Below, piece by piece: positions 45,864-54,164 of a stretch of 64,000 nt of DNA. Positions within the stretch are counted from its first letter, which is position 1. Each line of letters opens with the position of its first letter. The DNA is from Acidimicrobiaceae bacterium. GTDB lineage: Bacteria > Actinomycetota > Acidimicrobiia > Acidimicrobiales > RAAP-2. The DNA lies in the NCBI GenBank assembly GCA_947447225.1, contig CANFJV010000003.1, forward strand, positions 1 to 64,000. Direction: 5' to 3'. The notes under the pieces are model-generated. The model was not told the origin of the DNA. It worked only from the letters and a program-made list of their open reading frames with translations, and searched no databases. A program made the position numbers and the translations under genes.

Positions 45864-46945
45864 CGCTTGCCACCTCATCTCGAAGAGCGGTTGTTGTCGG
45901 TGTTGGTCTTATTGGTGGTTCGGTTGCCTTGGGTTTGAAGGCCCAAGGATTTTTCGTTTCTGGTATCGACGCAAGGCGCGAACTCGAGCAGTCTGCGCTC
46001 GAACAAGGCGTGATCGATGCGGTGGGTGATGATCTCACGGCGGAGTTTGTCTTTGTCTGCGTGCCAGCGCAGCACGTTGTGGGTGTTGTAGACGAGATCG
46101 TGGCGGTGCCTGGCCGTCGGGTCGATGTCGTTATCACCGATGTATGCGGGGTGAAGGCACCACTTTCGTTCGCGATTTCTGATGACCGCTTCATCGGCGG
46201 TCATCCAATGGCAGGTTCCGAGCAATTGGGACTCAGCGGTGCGAGAGGCGACTTGTTCATTGGAGCAACCTGGGTCCTATGTCCAACGCCACGTACGGAG
46301 CCTTCTCGCTATGCAGCGTTATCGTCGCTTGTGACGAGCCTTGGCGCATTGCCACTGGCCCTTGAGGCGAACGATCACGACCGTCTTGTCGCCGTGGTGA
46401 GCCATGTTCCCCACCTCCTTGCGGCAACGTTGATGCGCCGCGCAGTGATTGGCGCAGCGAGTGATGGGGCGCTCTTACAACTCGCTGCTGGAGGTTTTCG
46501 CGACATGACCCGTGTCGCTGCAGGCGATCCCGAGATTTGGCCAGACCTTTGTGCGACGAATGCGGTCGCCATTGCCGCAACACTCGAGGCAGTGATCACT
46601 GATCTCACTTCGGTTCGAGAGATGGTTCTTGAGGGCAATCGGACAGGACTTTTTGACTTTTTAACCCTGTCATCGCAAGCAAGAAGAGCACTTCCTGCCA
46701 AGCAAGAAGTCCCGACTGAACTGGTCATGTTGAAGGTGGTCGTGAGCGACCAACCGGGCACGTTGGCAGAGGTGACAACGATTGCAAGTGATCTGCAGGT
46801 CAATGTGGTTGACCTTCAAATTGCCCACAGCATTGAAGGTGGTCGAGGCGTATTGCAACTTACGATTGGCAAAGTTGGATCAACCGCACTGTCTGAGGCA
46901 CTCACGAAGCGGGGCTATCACTGTTTTGTCGAGGAGCTGCGATGA
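45860..46945 (+). CDS. tyrA: Prephenate dehydrogenase with C-terminal ACT domain
   Basis: 361 aa from GTG 45860, which overlaps the aroH stop (GTGA). NAD-binding GVGLIGGSVALGLKAQG is near the N-terminus; GGHPMAGSEQLG carries the catalytic His, and VSHVPHLLAATLM is the second conserved block. Residues 285-361 form an ACT domain (VVVSDQPGTLAEVTTIASDL), which normally senses tyrosine for feedback inhibition. The product 4-hydroxyphenylpyruvate goes to tyrosine. It overlaps aroA by 4 bp. Confidence 0.93.
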   Translation: MTLATSSRRAVVVGVGLIGGSVALGLKAQGFFVSGIDARRELEQSALEQGVIDAVGDDLTAEFVFVCVPAQHVVGVVDEIVAVPGRRVDVVITDVCGVKAPLSFAISDDRFIGGHPMAGSEQLGLSGARGDLFIGATWVLCPTPRTEPSRYAALSSLVTSLGALPLALEANDHDRLVAVVSHVPHLLAATLMRRAVIGAASDGALLQLAAGGFRDMTRVAAGDPEIWPDLCATNAVAIAATLEAVITDLTSVREMVLEGNRTGLFDFLTLSSQARRALPAKQEVPTELVMLKVVVSDQPGTLAEVTTIASDLQVNVVDLQIAHSIEGGRGVLQLTIGKVGSTALSEALTKRGYHCFVEELR

Positions 46946-48234
46946 CGACGCACCGTGTTGAGCCTTCACCGTCGTTGTCGGGCGTGGTCATTCCTCCAGG
47001 GGATAAGTCGATTTCGCACCGTGCACTCATGTTGTCTGCGATGGCAAACGGCACGAGTGAAATTCGGGGCCTTTCGAGTGGTCTTGATGTGTTCGCGACG
47101 CTTGAAATCATGCGGCAACTTGGTGCGTCGATCGAGAGCGATGGAGAAATCGTTCGCGTCACATCGACTGGTTCCCTCTCGGCATCATCATCGCCACTTG
47201 ATTGTGGCAACTCTGGGACCACCATGCGACTGATTGCGGGAATTTGTTCAGGAATCGACGGCACACATCGTTTGATTGGGGATGAATCGTTGTCGAAACG
47301 CCCTATGGATCGCGTCGCGATTCCACTCGAACGCATGGGTGCAACCTTGCATGGCGAGGGTCCACGCCTCACCCCACCACTCTCGATCAATGGCGCCAAA
47401 CTGCAAGGAATTTCCTACGACGTGCCAGTGCCGAGTGCGCAAGTGAAGTCCGCCGTTTTGCTGGCGGGGCTCTTTGCCGAGGGGCCCACGACCGTTCGTG
47501 AATCCCTTCGCACTCGTGCACACACTGAGGAAATGCTGGTGGAAGCTGGTGTCAATCTCACCTCACGTGATGAAGGAAGTGGTCGAGTTGTGTTCCTTCA
47601 GCCTTCTCACCCCGAGCCTCGCCGTTGGGTGGTTGCAACAGATCCGAGCCAAGCAGCGTTCAGCGTGGTCGCTGGACTGCTCGCGCAGGAGGGCAGCGTT
47701 TCGGTGCTCGATCTGTATGGCGGCGAGGAGCGTCTTGGATTTTTGGAAGTACTTATTCGAATGGGAGCAAACCTCGAAATCGTAGAAATCGATGGTCGCA
47801 AAAATGTGACGGTGCGGCCCTCGGAACTTGGGGGAACGACCGTACATTCGAGTGAGATTCCTTCGGTTGATGAGGTTCCAATCCTCGCAATTGCGGCACT
47901 TCGGGCAACTTCTCCAACACGGTTTGTCGAGGTTGGTGAGCTGCGTCTGAAAGAGTCCGATCGTCTTGAAGCAACAGCGGCGCTCGTCCGTGCACTTGGT
48001 GGGAGTGCCGTGATTGATGGTGATGATTTGCTCATTGAACCAGGAGCGACTGAACCGGTCAAGGTGACCATTGATCCCCTTCATGATCATCGGCTTGCGA
48101 TGAGTGCCGCAATTGGTGCGCTTTCAGCGGCACGCGGCTCAATGGTCACGATCGTCGAAACAGAGTGCATTGCTACGAGTTATCCCACCTTCTTCGATGA
48201 CCTCCGCTCGCTTGGGGCCCATGTTGACAACTGA
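46942..48234 (+). CDS. aroA: 3-phosphoshikimate 1-carboxyvinyltransferase (EPSP synthase)
   Basis: 430 aa. Joins phosphoenolpyruvate to shikimate 3-phosphate, the sixth shikimate step. Visible signatures are PPGDKSISHRALMLSAMA, LDCGNSGTTMRLIAG with the PEP site, RLKESDRL and DHRLAMSAAIGAL. The active-site loop LDCGNSGTTMR contains no obvious deviation. It is coupled to tyrA (4-bp overlap) and to cmk (14-bp overlap). Confidence 0.96.
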   Translation: MTTHRVEPSPSLSGVVIPPGDKSISHRALMLSAMANGTSEIRGLSSGLDVFATLEIMRQLGASIESDGEIVRVTSTGSLSASSSPLDCGNSGTTMRLIAGICSGIDGTHRLIGDESLSKRPMDRVAIPLERMGATLHGEGPRLTPPLSINGAKLQGISYDVPVPSAQVKSAVLLAGLFAEGPTTVRESLRTRAHTEEMLVEAGVNLTSRDEGSGRVVFLQPSHPEPRRWVVATDPSQAAFSVVAGLLAQEGSVSVLDLYGGEERLGFLEVLIRMGANLEIVEIDGRKNVTVRPSELGGTTVHSSEIPSVDEVPILAIAALRATSPTRFVEVGELRLKESDRLEATAALVRALGGSAVIDGDDLLIEPGATEPVKVTIDPLHDHRLAMSAAIGALSAARGSMVTIVETECIATSYPTFFDDLRSLGAHVDN

Positions 48235-48868
48235 ACAGAACAGTGAGGCGCAGGCCGACAACCTCATTATTGCCATTGACGGTCCTGCGGGAGCGGGTAA
48301 GTCAAGTGTGGCGAAGGCGCTCTCAGAACAACTCCTGATTGACCGACTTGATACAGGATCGATGTACCGGGCAGTTGCCGCCGCCGCACTTGCGAGTGGT
48401 GCCGAGCTGCACGATGTGGAGGAACTCATTCGATTGGCAAATGGGCTTGAAGTGACGGGTGAAGGGCGCTGTCTGGTCCATGGCACCGATGTTTCACCTT
48501 TGCTGCGCGATGCCGCCACCAACACTGCCGTCTCGGTAGTTGCCGCAACGAGCGAAGTCCGGGCGGTGTTAGTTGCTCTCCAACGTTCGTGGGCAAAGGC
48601 TCGCTCAATGGCTGGCGTGATTGAAGGTCGTGACATCGCCTCGGTTGTCTTTCCCGATGCTCGATTAAAGATTTACCTGACGGCCTCGGTCGAAGAGCGA
48701 GCACGTCGCCGCAGCGATGAAGGTGCAGCTTCGATAGTTCGCAGAGATGCAGTTGACAGCACTCGAGCTGCATCTCCACTACGACTTGCCGACGGTTCCC
48801 GCGAACTCGACACGACCGGACGTAGCATTGACGACGTGACCAACGAGATTTTGTCCTGGCTCAAATGA
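48221..48868 (+). CDS. cmk: Cytidylate kinase
   Basis: Phosphorylates CMP and dCMP. 215 aa from ATG 48221; an upstream in-frame start at 48104 lies within aroA. P-loop DGPAGAGKSS, then RLDTGSMYRA and GRDIASVVFPDA, where most family members read GRDIGT. The lid has ARRRSDEGAA. It overlaps aroA by 14 bp and plsC by 4 bp; the aroA-cmk-plsC order is known from firmicutes (recall). Confidence 0.94.
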   Translation: MLTTEQNSEAQADNLIIAIDGPAGAGKSSVAKALSEQLLIDRLDTGSMYRAVAAAALASGAELHDVEELIRLANGLEVTGEGRCLVHGTDVSPLLRDAATNTAVSVVAATSEVRAVLVALQRSWAKARSMAGVIEGRDIASVVFPDARLKIYLTASVEERARRRSDEGAASIVRRDAVDSTRAASPLRLADGSRELDTTGRSIDDVTNEILSWLK

Positions 48869-49548
48869 GTACTCGCCATGCTGCCGGTAAAGATGAAGGT
48901 TTTAAGGTCGATGCACGGCGTACCCCTGGGTACGTCTTTGCTCGAAGCATCATCATGGGTGTCGCTCGGGCGTTATTTCGACCACGTGTGCGCTCGGTAG
49001 TGCCAATTCCCGAAACTGGCGGCGTCCTCATTGCGCCAGTACATCGGTCGAACGTTGACTTTGCGTTTCCCGTGCTTCTTACCAAACGCAAGATGTTCTT
49101 CATGGCCAAAGACAGTCTCTGGAAGGTGAGCATTCTTGGTCGTTTTCTGATTGCGATGGGTGGTTTTCCCGTGCATCGTGAAGCCGCGGATCGTTCTTCC
49201 TTGCAGCGAGCAGAGGAGGTCCTTGCTCGAGGGGAAGTCTTAATCTTGTTTCCTGAAGGCACACGTCAAGAAGGGCCAGATGTCTTAGAACTCCATGAAG
49301 GAGCCGCATACCTGGCCTCGAAGACGCAGTGCCCAATTATCCCCGTGGGCATTGCGAACAGTGATCGAGCAATGCCAAAGGGGGCGAAACTTCCCCGACC
49401 GCTCCGAGTATCGGTATATGCCGGGACTGCGCTTGCACCAGCAGCACTCTCGCCATCGGGCAAGATTCAGCGATCGGCAATTAAGGCGTCAACGGAAGAA
49501 TTGCGGGCTGCACTCCAAGTGGCTTACGACGCCGCAAAAGCGCTTTAA
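48865..49548 (+). CDS. 1-acyl-sn-glycerol-3-phosphate acyltransferase (PlsC-type)
   Basis: 227 aa. Motif I HRSNVD gives HX4D (His 60, Asp 65), and motif III FPEGTR is at 129-134; the region PIIPVGIANSD is motif IV. Such enzymes acylate lysophosphatidate to phosphatidate at the inner membrane face. It is the last gene of the run scpA-scpB-rluB-aroH-tyrA-aroA-cmk-plsC and converges on a TetR gene with only 3 bp between. Confidence 0.9.
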   Translation: MSTRHAAGKDEGFKVDARRTPGYVFARSIIMGVARALFRPRVRSVVPIPETGGVLIAPVHRSNVDFAFPVLLTKRKMFFMAKDSLWKVSILGRFLIAMGGFPVHREAADRSSLQRAEEVLARGEVLILFPEGTRQEGPDVLELHEGAAYLASKTQCPIIPVGIANSDRAMPKGAKLPRPLRVSVYAGTALAPAALSPSGKIQRSAIKASTEELRAALQVAYDAAKAL

Positions 49549-49551
49549 TCG

Positions 49552-50223
49552 CTACGAGCACTCTCCAAAGAGCAAAAACAACAGCGTTCTGCGGCTGAAG
49601 TCATTCCACTCTTCAACTGATGCATTGGAGAGGCCCTCTTCCAGTGTCACCCGGCCGACCAACAGCCCGAGGTACCAACCGCTGAAGCCGCTCAGCATCT
49701 GATGTTCTGGAATGAAGCCGCGTCGCTGTGCCTCTTCAAAGACCTGCTGAATCTCATTCTCCGACGATTGATGTGATTCTTGTAGTAGTGATCGAAGCAG
49801 TGGGCGATCGACAAGTCCAGCAATTGCTGACAGACGTTGTTGTCGGCGCATGACGCCGTCAGGTGAACTGATGACCTCGAAGATCATCTCTACGCCAGCT
49901 CGAAACTCTGCAGCAGTATGAGAATTCTCTAACAGCAGATTGAAGCTCCCGATCGCGGTAAGGCTTCGCCGGTATCGTTCAGCATGAGCGGCAGCAATGA
50001 GACCATCTCGACTTTCAAAGAAGTGGTAGATGGAACCGGTGTGAACGCCGACACGATCTTTGATCTCGCGAAGTCGAACGCCAGACTCACCGTATTGTTC
50101 AAGACAGTCCACCGCGGCGTTCAAGATCCGCTTTCGAGTGCCTTCTTCCTCTTTGAGCCGAGGTAACGATGCTCGATCTGTCTCGTCGATCACTGGTGTC
50201 GTTCTCGCAGAACTCTTTGTCAA
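49552..50223 (-). CDS. TetR-family transcriptional regulator
   Basis: 223 aa. The helix-turn-helix spans about 27-75: RKRILNAAVDCLEQYGESGVRLREIKDRVGVHTGSIYHFFESRDGL in outline, with the typical GSIYHFF recognition helix. The ligand domain is unlike others I can name. The TTG start follows the glycosyltransferase stop without a gap (TAGTTG), with GGGAGAG a few bases upstream, so it is the last gene of the ispH-HD-GT2-TetR operon. It may autoregulate that operon or a distant target; no operator was identified. Confidence 0.87.
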   Translation of the reverse strand: MTKSSARTTPVIDETDRASLPRLKEEEGTRKRILNAAVDCLEQYGESGVRLREIKDRVGVHTGSIYHFFESRDGLIAAAHAERYRRSLTAIGSFNLLLENSHTAAEFRAGVEMIFEVISSPDGVMRRQQRLSAIAGLVDRPLLRSLLQESHQSSENEIQQVFEEAQRRGFIPEHQMLSGFSGWYLGLLVGRVTLEEGLSNASVEEWNDFSRRTLLFLLFGECS

Positions 50224-51024
50224 CTATCTCTCCCGCCACCACGTGCGAATCACCACGTTGGCGTAGCGGAAGCCGTACAGAATGGAATTACCTTTTTTCG
50301 TTGTTCCGTGCGCCCGCGGGTACCACACGGTGGGCTTTTCAGAAATTCTCCAGCCACGACGAATTGCAGTGATGATGAGTTCTGAGGTTTGGTACTGCAC
50401 CTGAACGCAACGTGGAACGACATCTTTGAGCATTGATACCCGAAGTGCGCGATAGCCATTTGATGTGTCGGTGAGTTTCGATCGGGTCAAGATGTTCACG
50501 ACGGCGGAGAAAAAGACCACTCCAGCTTTCCTAAACATGTCGCTGGTGTTGTCAACGCCGAGACGGCGGGATCCAACGACGAAGTCGCTTTGGTCATCAA
50601 CAAGTGGTTGCAGCATTACGGGGATTTCCGTCGGGTCATTTTGACCATCGGCATCGAGCGTCACCACGTATTCGACGCCATTGTCGATACAAAGGTTGTA
50701 GCCCGCTCGAAGCGCAACGCCGTGACCCAAGTTCACGGGGAACACAAGGGCGTACACACCATGCTCGATAACAATCTCTGCCGTCTTGTCATCGCCGCCG
50801 TCAACAACGACGAGGGGAGTGATTGGCATGCCGCACGCCTCTTTTGGCATGGCCTGCAAGACGTCGGCAATGTTTTCTTCTTCTTCATACGCGGCAATGA
50901 GGGTGACTGCTTGACCGAGATCAACACCGGGGTAGCGCTTGGCGAAGTCCTCGCGGGCAAGTTCCACCACGTGACGTTGCATGAGGTCCATGCGGCGCTT
51001 CTCAAGATCGTGCTTTTTACTCAT
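50224..51024 (-). CDS. Family 2 glycosyltransferase, polyprenyl-phosphate sugar synthase-like
   Basis: 266 aa from ATG 51024, which has AAGGAAG 6 nt upstream; a longer frame to 51180 runs through the HD gene and is rejected. The GT-A domain shows VTLIAAYEEEENIADVL, VVVDGGDDKTAEI and the metal-binding DADGQNDP. It resembles dolichol-phosphate mannose synthases and lacks C-terminal helices, so the sugar acceptor would be met at the membrane surface. Together with ispH in the same operon, this suggests a polyprenyl-phosphate sugar donor (inference). The 45-residue charged N-terminal extension is unusual. Confidence 0.82.
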   Translation of the reverse strand: MSKKHDLEKRRMDLMQRHVVELAREDFAKRYPGVDLGQAVTLIAAYEEEENIADVLQAMPKEACGMPITPLVVVDGGDDKTAEIVIEHGVYALVFPVNLGHGVALRAGYNLCIDNGVEYVVTLDADGQNDPTEIPVMLQPLVDDQSDFVVGSRRLGVDNTSDMFRKAGVVFFSAVVNILTRSKLTDTSNGYRALRVSMLKDVVPRCVQVQYQTSELIITAIRRGWRISEKPTVWYPRAHGTTKKGNSILYGFRYANVVIRTWWRER

Positions 51025-51034
51025 GGAATCTTCC

Positions 51035-51595
51035 TTACAGTGATCGTGGTTGTGCGAACACCCGGCGAACCATGGGTTCAAAGTGTCCAAGGGTCTCGGT
51101 TGGAAAGTCGGGGTCAAAACTGGTCTGATCCCAGTCGTCGGCAAATTGCTCCGCCAAGGCGTAATAGTCCTGGCCGACATGATTCTGGCGAAGATTTGGA
51201 TCCATTCCGAGGAACTCGTAGTAGTGCTTGCCTTGAAAGTCCTGATGAACGGCGATCATGGTCGAAACGTCCGCACGCACGTAGGGGCGAAGAATCTCTG
51301 CCGCGATCTTTGGGTGGTTTGCTACCGAAATAGCTTTCCCGAGGTCGTGACAGAGTGAAGCAACAATGACTTCTTCATCGGCACCAGCTTGCTCTGCTCT
51401 TGTTGCGGTCTGCAAGGAATGCATGAGCTGGTTGACCGCAAAACCATCAGTAATCGACGCCAAACCCTGCAGCATGGTCAGAACCGTCTCAGCAACTCGT
51501 GGCTGATTCGCCATAGTTTCCGTGGCGATGTGCGACCACTGCTCCTGGGTTGAGTGGTCCATTGCCGTAAACGTCGATATGGATTGCTCGGTCAT
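51035..51595 (-). CDS. HD-domain protein, PhnZ-like diiron oxygenase or phosphohydrolase fold
   Basis: 186 aa from ATG 51595 (the open frame to 51775 overlaps ispH). Metal-binding residues are laid out as in the HD superfamily: His 59 in LMHSLQTA, His 83-Asp 84 in SLCHDLG, His 94 in NHPKIAAEIL, His 117 in AVHQDFQG, and Asp 155 in DDWDQTSFDPDF. The combination HQDFQGKHYY plus WDQ resembles proteins annotated as HD hydrolases related to PhnZ, TmpB and myo-inositol oxygenase, mixed-valence diiron oxygenases. I cannot tell oxygenase from hydrolase. It lies between ispH (40 bp) and GT2 (10 bp) on the same strand. Confidence 0.7.
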   Translation of the reverse strand: MTEQSISTFTAMDHSTQEQWSHIATETMANQPRVAETVLTMLQGLASITDGFAVNQLMHSLQTATRAEQAGADEEVIVASLCHDLGKAISVANHPKIAAEILRPYVRADVSTMIAVHQDFQGKHYYEFLGMDPNLRQNHVGQDYYALAEQFADDWDQTSFDPDFPTETLGHFEPMVRRVFAQPRSL

Positions 51596-51635
51596 TCGTT
51601 CAGTCTCGCAGATACAACAAGGCTTGGGTGGGAAT

Positions 51636-52691
51636 TCAGCGAGCCGACGTAATGAGGGAGGCCAACACAGTTGCCGCCGACCGACTTCGATCACCCGCAA
51701 CTGGGTCTCGAGGGTCACCTGCACTCGACCCATGAAAGCAACCAAGTACCGTGCCGAGGCCTCGCAAAAGCTCACGAAGCTCTGGAGGAGGTGGAAAGTA
51801 CTCGTCCTCAGTCGTCACCGAGGCAACTTCTACGCCGCTCCTTGGATTCAAGCGTTCGATTACCGCAGTTACCAGTTGCTCAGGAGCCGATGCACCTGCT
51901 GTGATTGCCACGGTTCCCACGAGATCGTCAGGAAGCTCTGCAGCATCGTTGACGCGGTATACCCGTGTGCAACCGGAGCTCTTTGCGACTTTCTCGAGCG
52001 CAACGGTGTTCGAGGAGTTGCTTGAACCAATGACGACAACCGCATCAGCCTCTCCGGCAATGGCTTTCAGCGCAGCTTGGCGATTGGTGGTGGCAAAACA
52101 CAAATCTGAGCGATTCGGCATCCAAAGGTCAGGGAATTTCTCTGTAGCCAACTCCATGAGATGACGCCATTCGTCATGCGAAAGCGTGGTCTGTGCAAGC
52201 AGTGCGACCGGTGTCTTTGCCTCAACGAGATCTTGGAGATTATCGACATCACTTGGGTATTGGAGAAGTCGAACAGAAGTTGGCGCAACGGCCATCGTGC
52301 CCACTGCTTCTTCGTGTCCAGCATGGCCGACATAGAGCACGGTGTAGCCCTTTTCGCTTCTCACTTTCATCTCATGATGAACCTTGGTGACAAGAGGACA
52401 CACTGCATCAATGACCATTCCTCGCGCTCGAGCGGCAGCGACAACCTCGGGTGCCGAGCCGTGTGCGGAGAGCATGAGTGGAGCACCGAGGGGAACTTCA
52501 CTGATGTCATCAACGAAAATGACGCCTTGGGCTTCAAACTGGTCAACAACAAAGCGATTGTGCACGATCTCGTGGTAGCAGTACACCGGCGGGGGAAAAA
52601 TTCGAACCATCCAGGCAAGCGCCTTGATCGCCTTTTCAACACCGGCGCAGAAGCCTCTGGGCTCAGCGAGGATCACTCGGTCAACTTGCAC
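51636..52691 (-). CDS. ispH: 4-hydroxy-3-methylbut-2-enyl diphosphate reductase
   Basis: Last step of the MEP isoprenoid pathway: reduces HMBPP to IPP and DMAPP with a 4Fe-4S cluster. 351 aa. Cluster cysteines are Cys 15 (RGFCAGV), Cys 98 (DAVCPLVTKVH) and Cys 198 (DLCFATTNRQ); ATTNRQ and IGSSNSSNT are conserved substrate-site stretches. The final 35 residues beyond the fold are a polar tail. Start is GTG 52691, with TAGTCT six bases upstream and no ribosome site. First gene of the reverse operon with HD, GT2 and TetR genes. Confidence 0.96.
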   Translation of the reverse strand: MQVDRVILAEPRGFCAGVEKAIKALAWMVRIFPPPVYCYHEIVHNRFVVDQFEAQGVIFVDDISEVPLGAPLMLSAHGSAPEVVAAARARGMVIDAVCPLVTKVHHEMKVRSEKGYTVLYVGHAGHEEAVGTMAVAPTSVRLLQYPSDVDNLQDLVEAKTPVALLAQTTLSHDEWRHLMELATEKFPDLWMPNRSDLCFATTNRQAALKAIAGEADAVVVIGSSNSSNTVALEKVAKSSGCTRVYRVNDAAELPDDLVGTVAITAGASAPEQLVTAVIERLNPRSGVEVASVTTEDEYFPPPPELRELLRGLGTVLGCFHGSSAGDPRDPVAGDRSRSAATVLASLITSAR

Positions 52692-52697
52692 ATCGAA

Positions 52698-52703
52698 AGA
52701 CTA
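52698..52703 (-). promoter_or_regulatory. -10-like box before ispH (leaderless arrangement)
   Basis: Reads TAGTCT on the reverse strand and ends six bases before the ispH GTG. No Shine-Dalgarno sequence is present. Confidence 0.45.
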
Positions 52704-52756
52704 TCGGCCACAGGTCGTCACACACCCTTCGGGCAGGGGGCATGGAGGCAGCACGG

Positions 52757-52762
52757 TAGCGT
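52757..52762 (+). promoter_or_regulatory. -10-like box before the DUF512 gene (leaderless arrangement)
   Basis: TAGCGT ends seven bases before ATG 52770, and this distance decided the start choice for the gene. The 78-bp gap to ispH is thus a divergent promoter region. Confidence 0.4.
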
Positions 52763-52769
52763 GGTGGTC

Positions 52770-54164
52770 ATGGGTGCTCCGGTGGTGACAGCAGTTTCCC
52801 CCGGTTCGCCCGCAGCGCTCTCGGGAGTCGCAGTTGGCGATGAATTGCTCTCGATCAATGGCGTTTCTCCAATGGATGTGATCGAGTACCACCAGCTCAC
52901 TGATGGTTTGAATCCTGTATTCATCCTTCACAGGGTCGGCGAAGCGCTTGACCGACGCGTCATCATTGCCAAAGATCCTGGCGTGCCTGTTGGCATTGAA
53001 GTGTCTTCCGCCGTGTTTGACCGAATCCGCACTTGTGACAATCACTGCAGTTTTTGTTTTATCTATCAACTTCCAAAAGGCCTGCGAAAGAGTCTCTACC
53101 TCAAAGATGACGACTATCGATTGTCATTCCTCTATGGGAATTTCACGACGCTGACCCGCTTCACCGAACTCGATGCCGAGCGGGTTCTTGAAGAACATCT
53201 TTCGCCGCTGTATGTCTCAATTCATGCAACCGACCCAACAGTGCGAGCAGAACTTTTGCGCAACCCTCGCGGAGCAACCAGCCTTCGGTGGCTCAAGGTG
53301 CTGCTTGAGGGTGGAATTGCCGTCCACGGTCAAGTGGTGGTTTGTCCTGGTGTCAATGACAAAGACGTCTTGCTCGACACCTTGTTGACGCTGCTTGATG
53401 AATATCCCGACCTTGAAACCATTGGGGTTGTCCCATTGGGCTTGTCAGACCATTCGGGCGAGCCGACCATGAGGGCGCACACCCAACAAGAGGCAGCTGC
53501 GGTCATTGATCTGGTGGAGGCGCATCAACGTCGCTGCAAGCGCGCACTGGGCCGCAAGGTCGTCTTTGCGTCAGATGAGTACTACTTGATCGCTGGCAGA
53601 GAACTTCCGTCGCTTCGCGCTTACGACGGCGTACCTCAGCATGAAAATGGTGTCGGCATGATTCGCACCTTTGAACGCGAACTGCTTCGACCAACGAAAC
53701 AGCACCACACGCGCCACTCTGGGTTTTTCCAGGCAGTCGATGGTGCACCGGCTGAGGGATATCGAGCCGTGAGGAGTTCGACGCATTCGACCTCAGAAGG
53801 TGACGATCGACCCGTATCGATTCTTACTGGTTCCTATGGCGCCAAGGTCCTGCCGCCACTCGTGGCAGCTCTCGGCAGAAACGATGTCACAATTGTTGAA
53901 GTAGAGAATCGATTCTTCGGCGGAAATATTTCGGTTGCCGGACTCATGGTGGCAGAGGACATCAATCGAGTCTTGACCACTATTCCAGCGAGTCATCGAG
54001 TGCTGTTGCCAGACGTGTGTCTATCTGGTGACCGTTTTCTTGACGGTTTCACCCTTTCTGACCTGCGACGTGACGTTGAGGTTCTCGAAACAAGTGGCGC
54101 AGCGCTTCGGCGAGCGTTACTCCATCCATCAGCACCTACGCAGGACGAGGCGGTTGCATCATGA
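52770..54164 (+). CDS. PDZ-radical SAM-DUF512 protein
   Basis: 464 aa from ATG 52770 (GTG 52761 or 52764 possible). Residues 1-45 are a PDZ-like domain (VSPGSPAALSGVAVGDELLSING). CDNHCSFCF gives the radical-SAM cluster cysteines 89, 93 and 96. The rest carries VSIHATDP and, at the end, the DUF512 domain (TGSYGAKVLPPL, then FFGGNISVAGLM). This family is widespread beside der in firmicutes and is of unknown function; the neighbour here is der, with ATGA overlap, so a role in ribosome maturation or RNA modification is a reasonable guess but unproven. Confidence 0.88.
   Translation: MGAPVVTAVSPGSPAALSGVAVGDELLSINGVSPMDVIEYHQLTDGLNPVFILHRVGEALDRRVIIAKDPGVPVGIEVSSAVFDRIRTCDNHCSFCFIYQLPKGLRKSLYLKDDDYRLSFLYGNFTTLTRFTELDAERVLEEHLSPLYVSIHATDPTVRAELLRNPRGATSLRWLKVLLEGGIAVHGQVVVCPGVNDKDVLLDTLLTLLDEYPDLETIGVVPLGLSDHSGEPTMRAHTQQEAAAVIDLVEAHQRRCKRALGRKVVFASDEYYLIAGRELPSLRAYDGVPQHENGVGMIRTFERELLRPTKQHHTRHSGFFQAVDGAPAEGYRAVRSSTHSTSEGDDRPVSILTGSYGAKVLPPLVAALGRNDVTIVEVENRFFGGNISVAGLMVAEDINRVLTTIPASHRVLLPDVCLSGDRFLDGFTLSDLRRDVEVLETSGAALRRALLHPSAPTQDEAVAS

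Noticed and set aside
52161-52769. Long N-terminal extension of the DUF512 frame
   Set aside because: It is antisense to ispH; the PDZ domain starts directly at the ATG at 52770.
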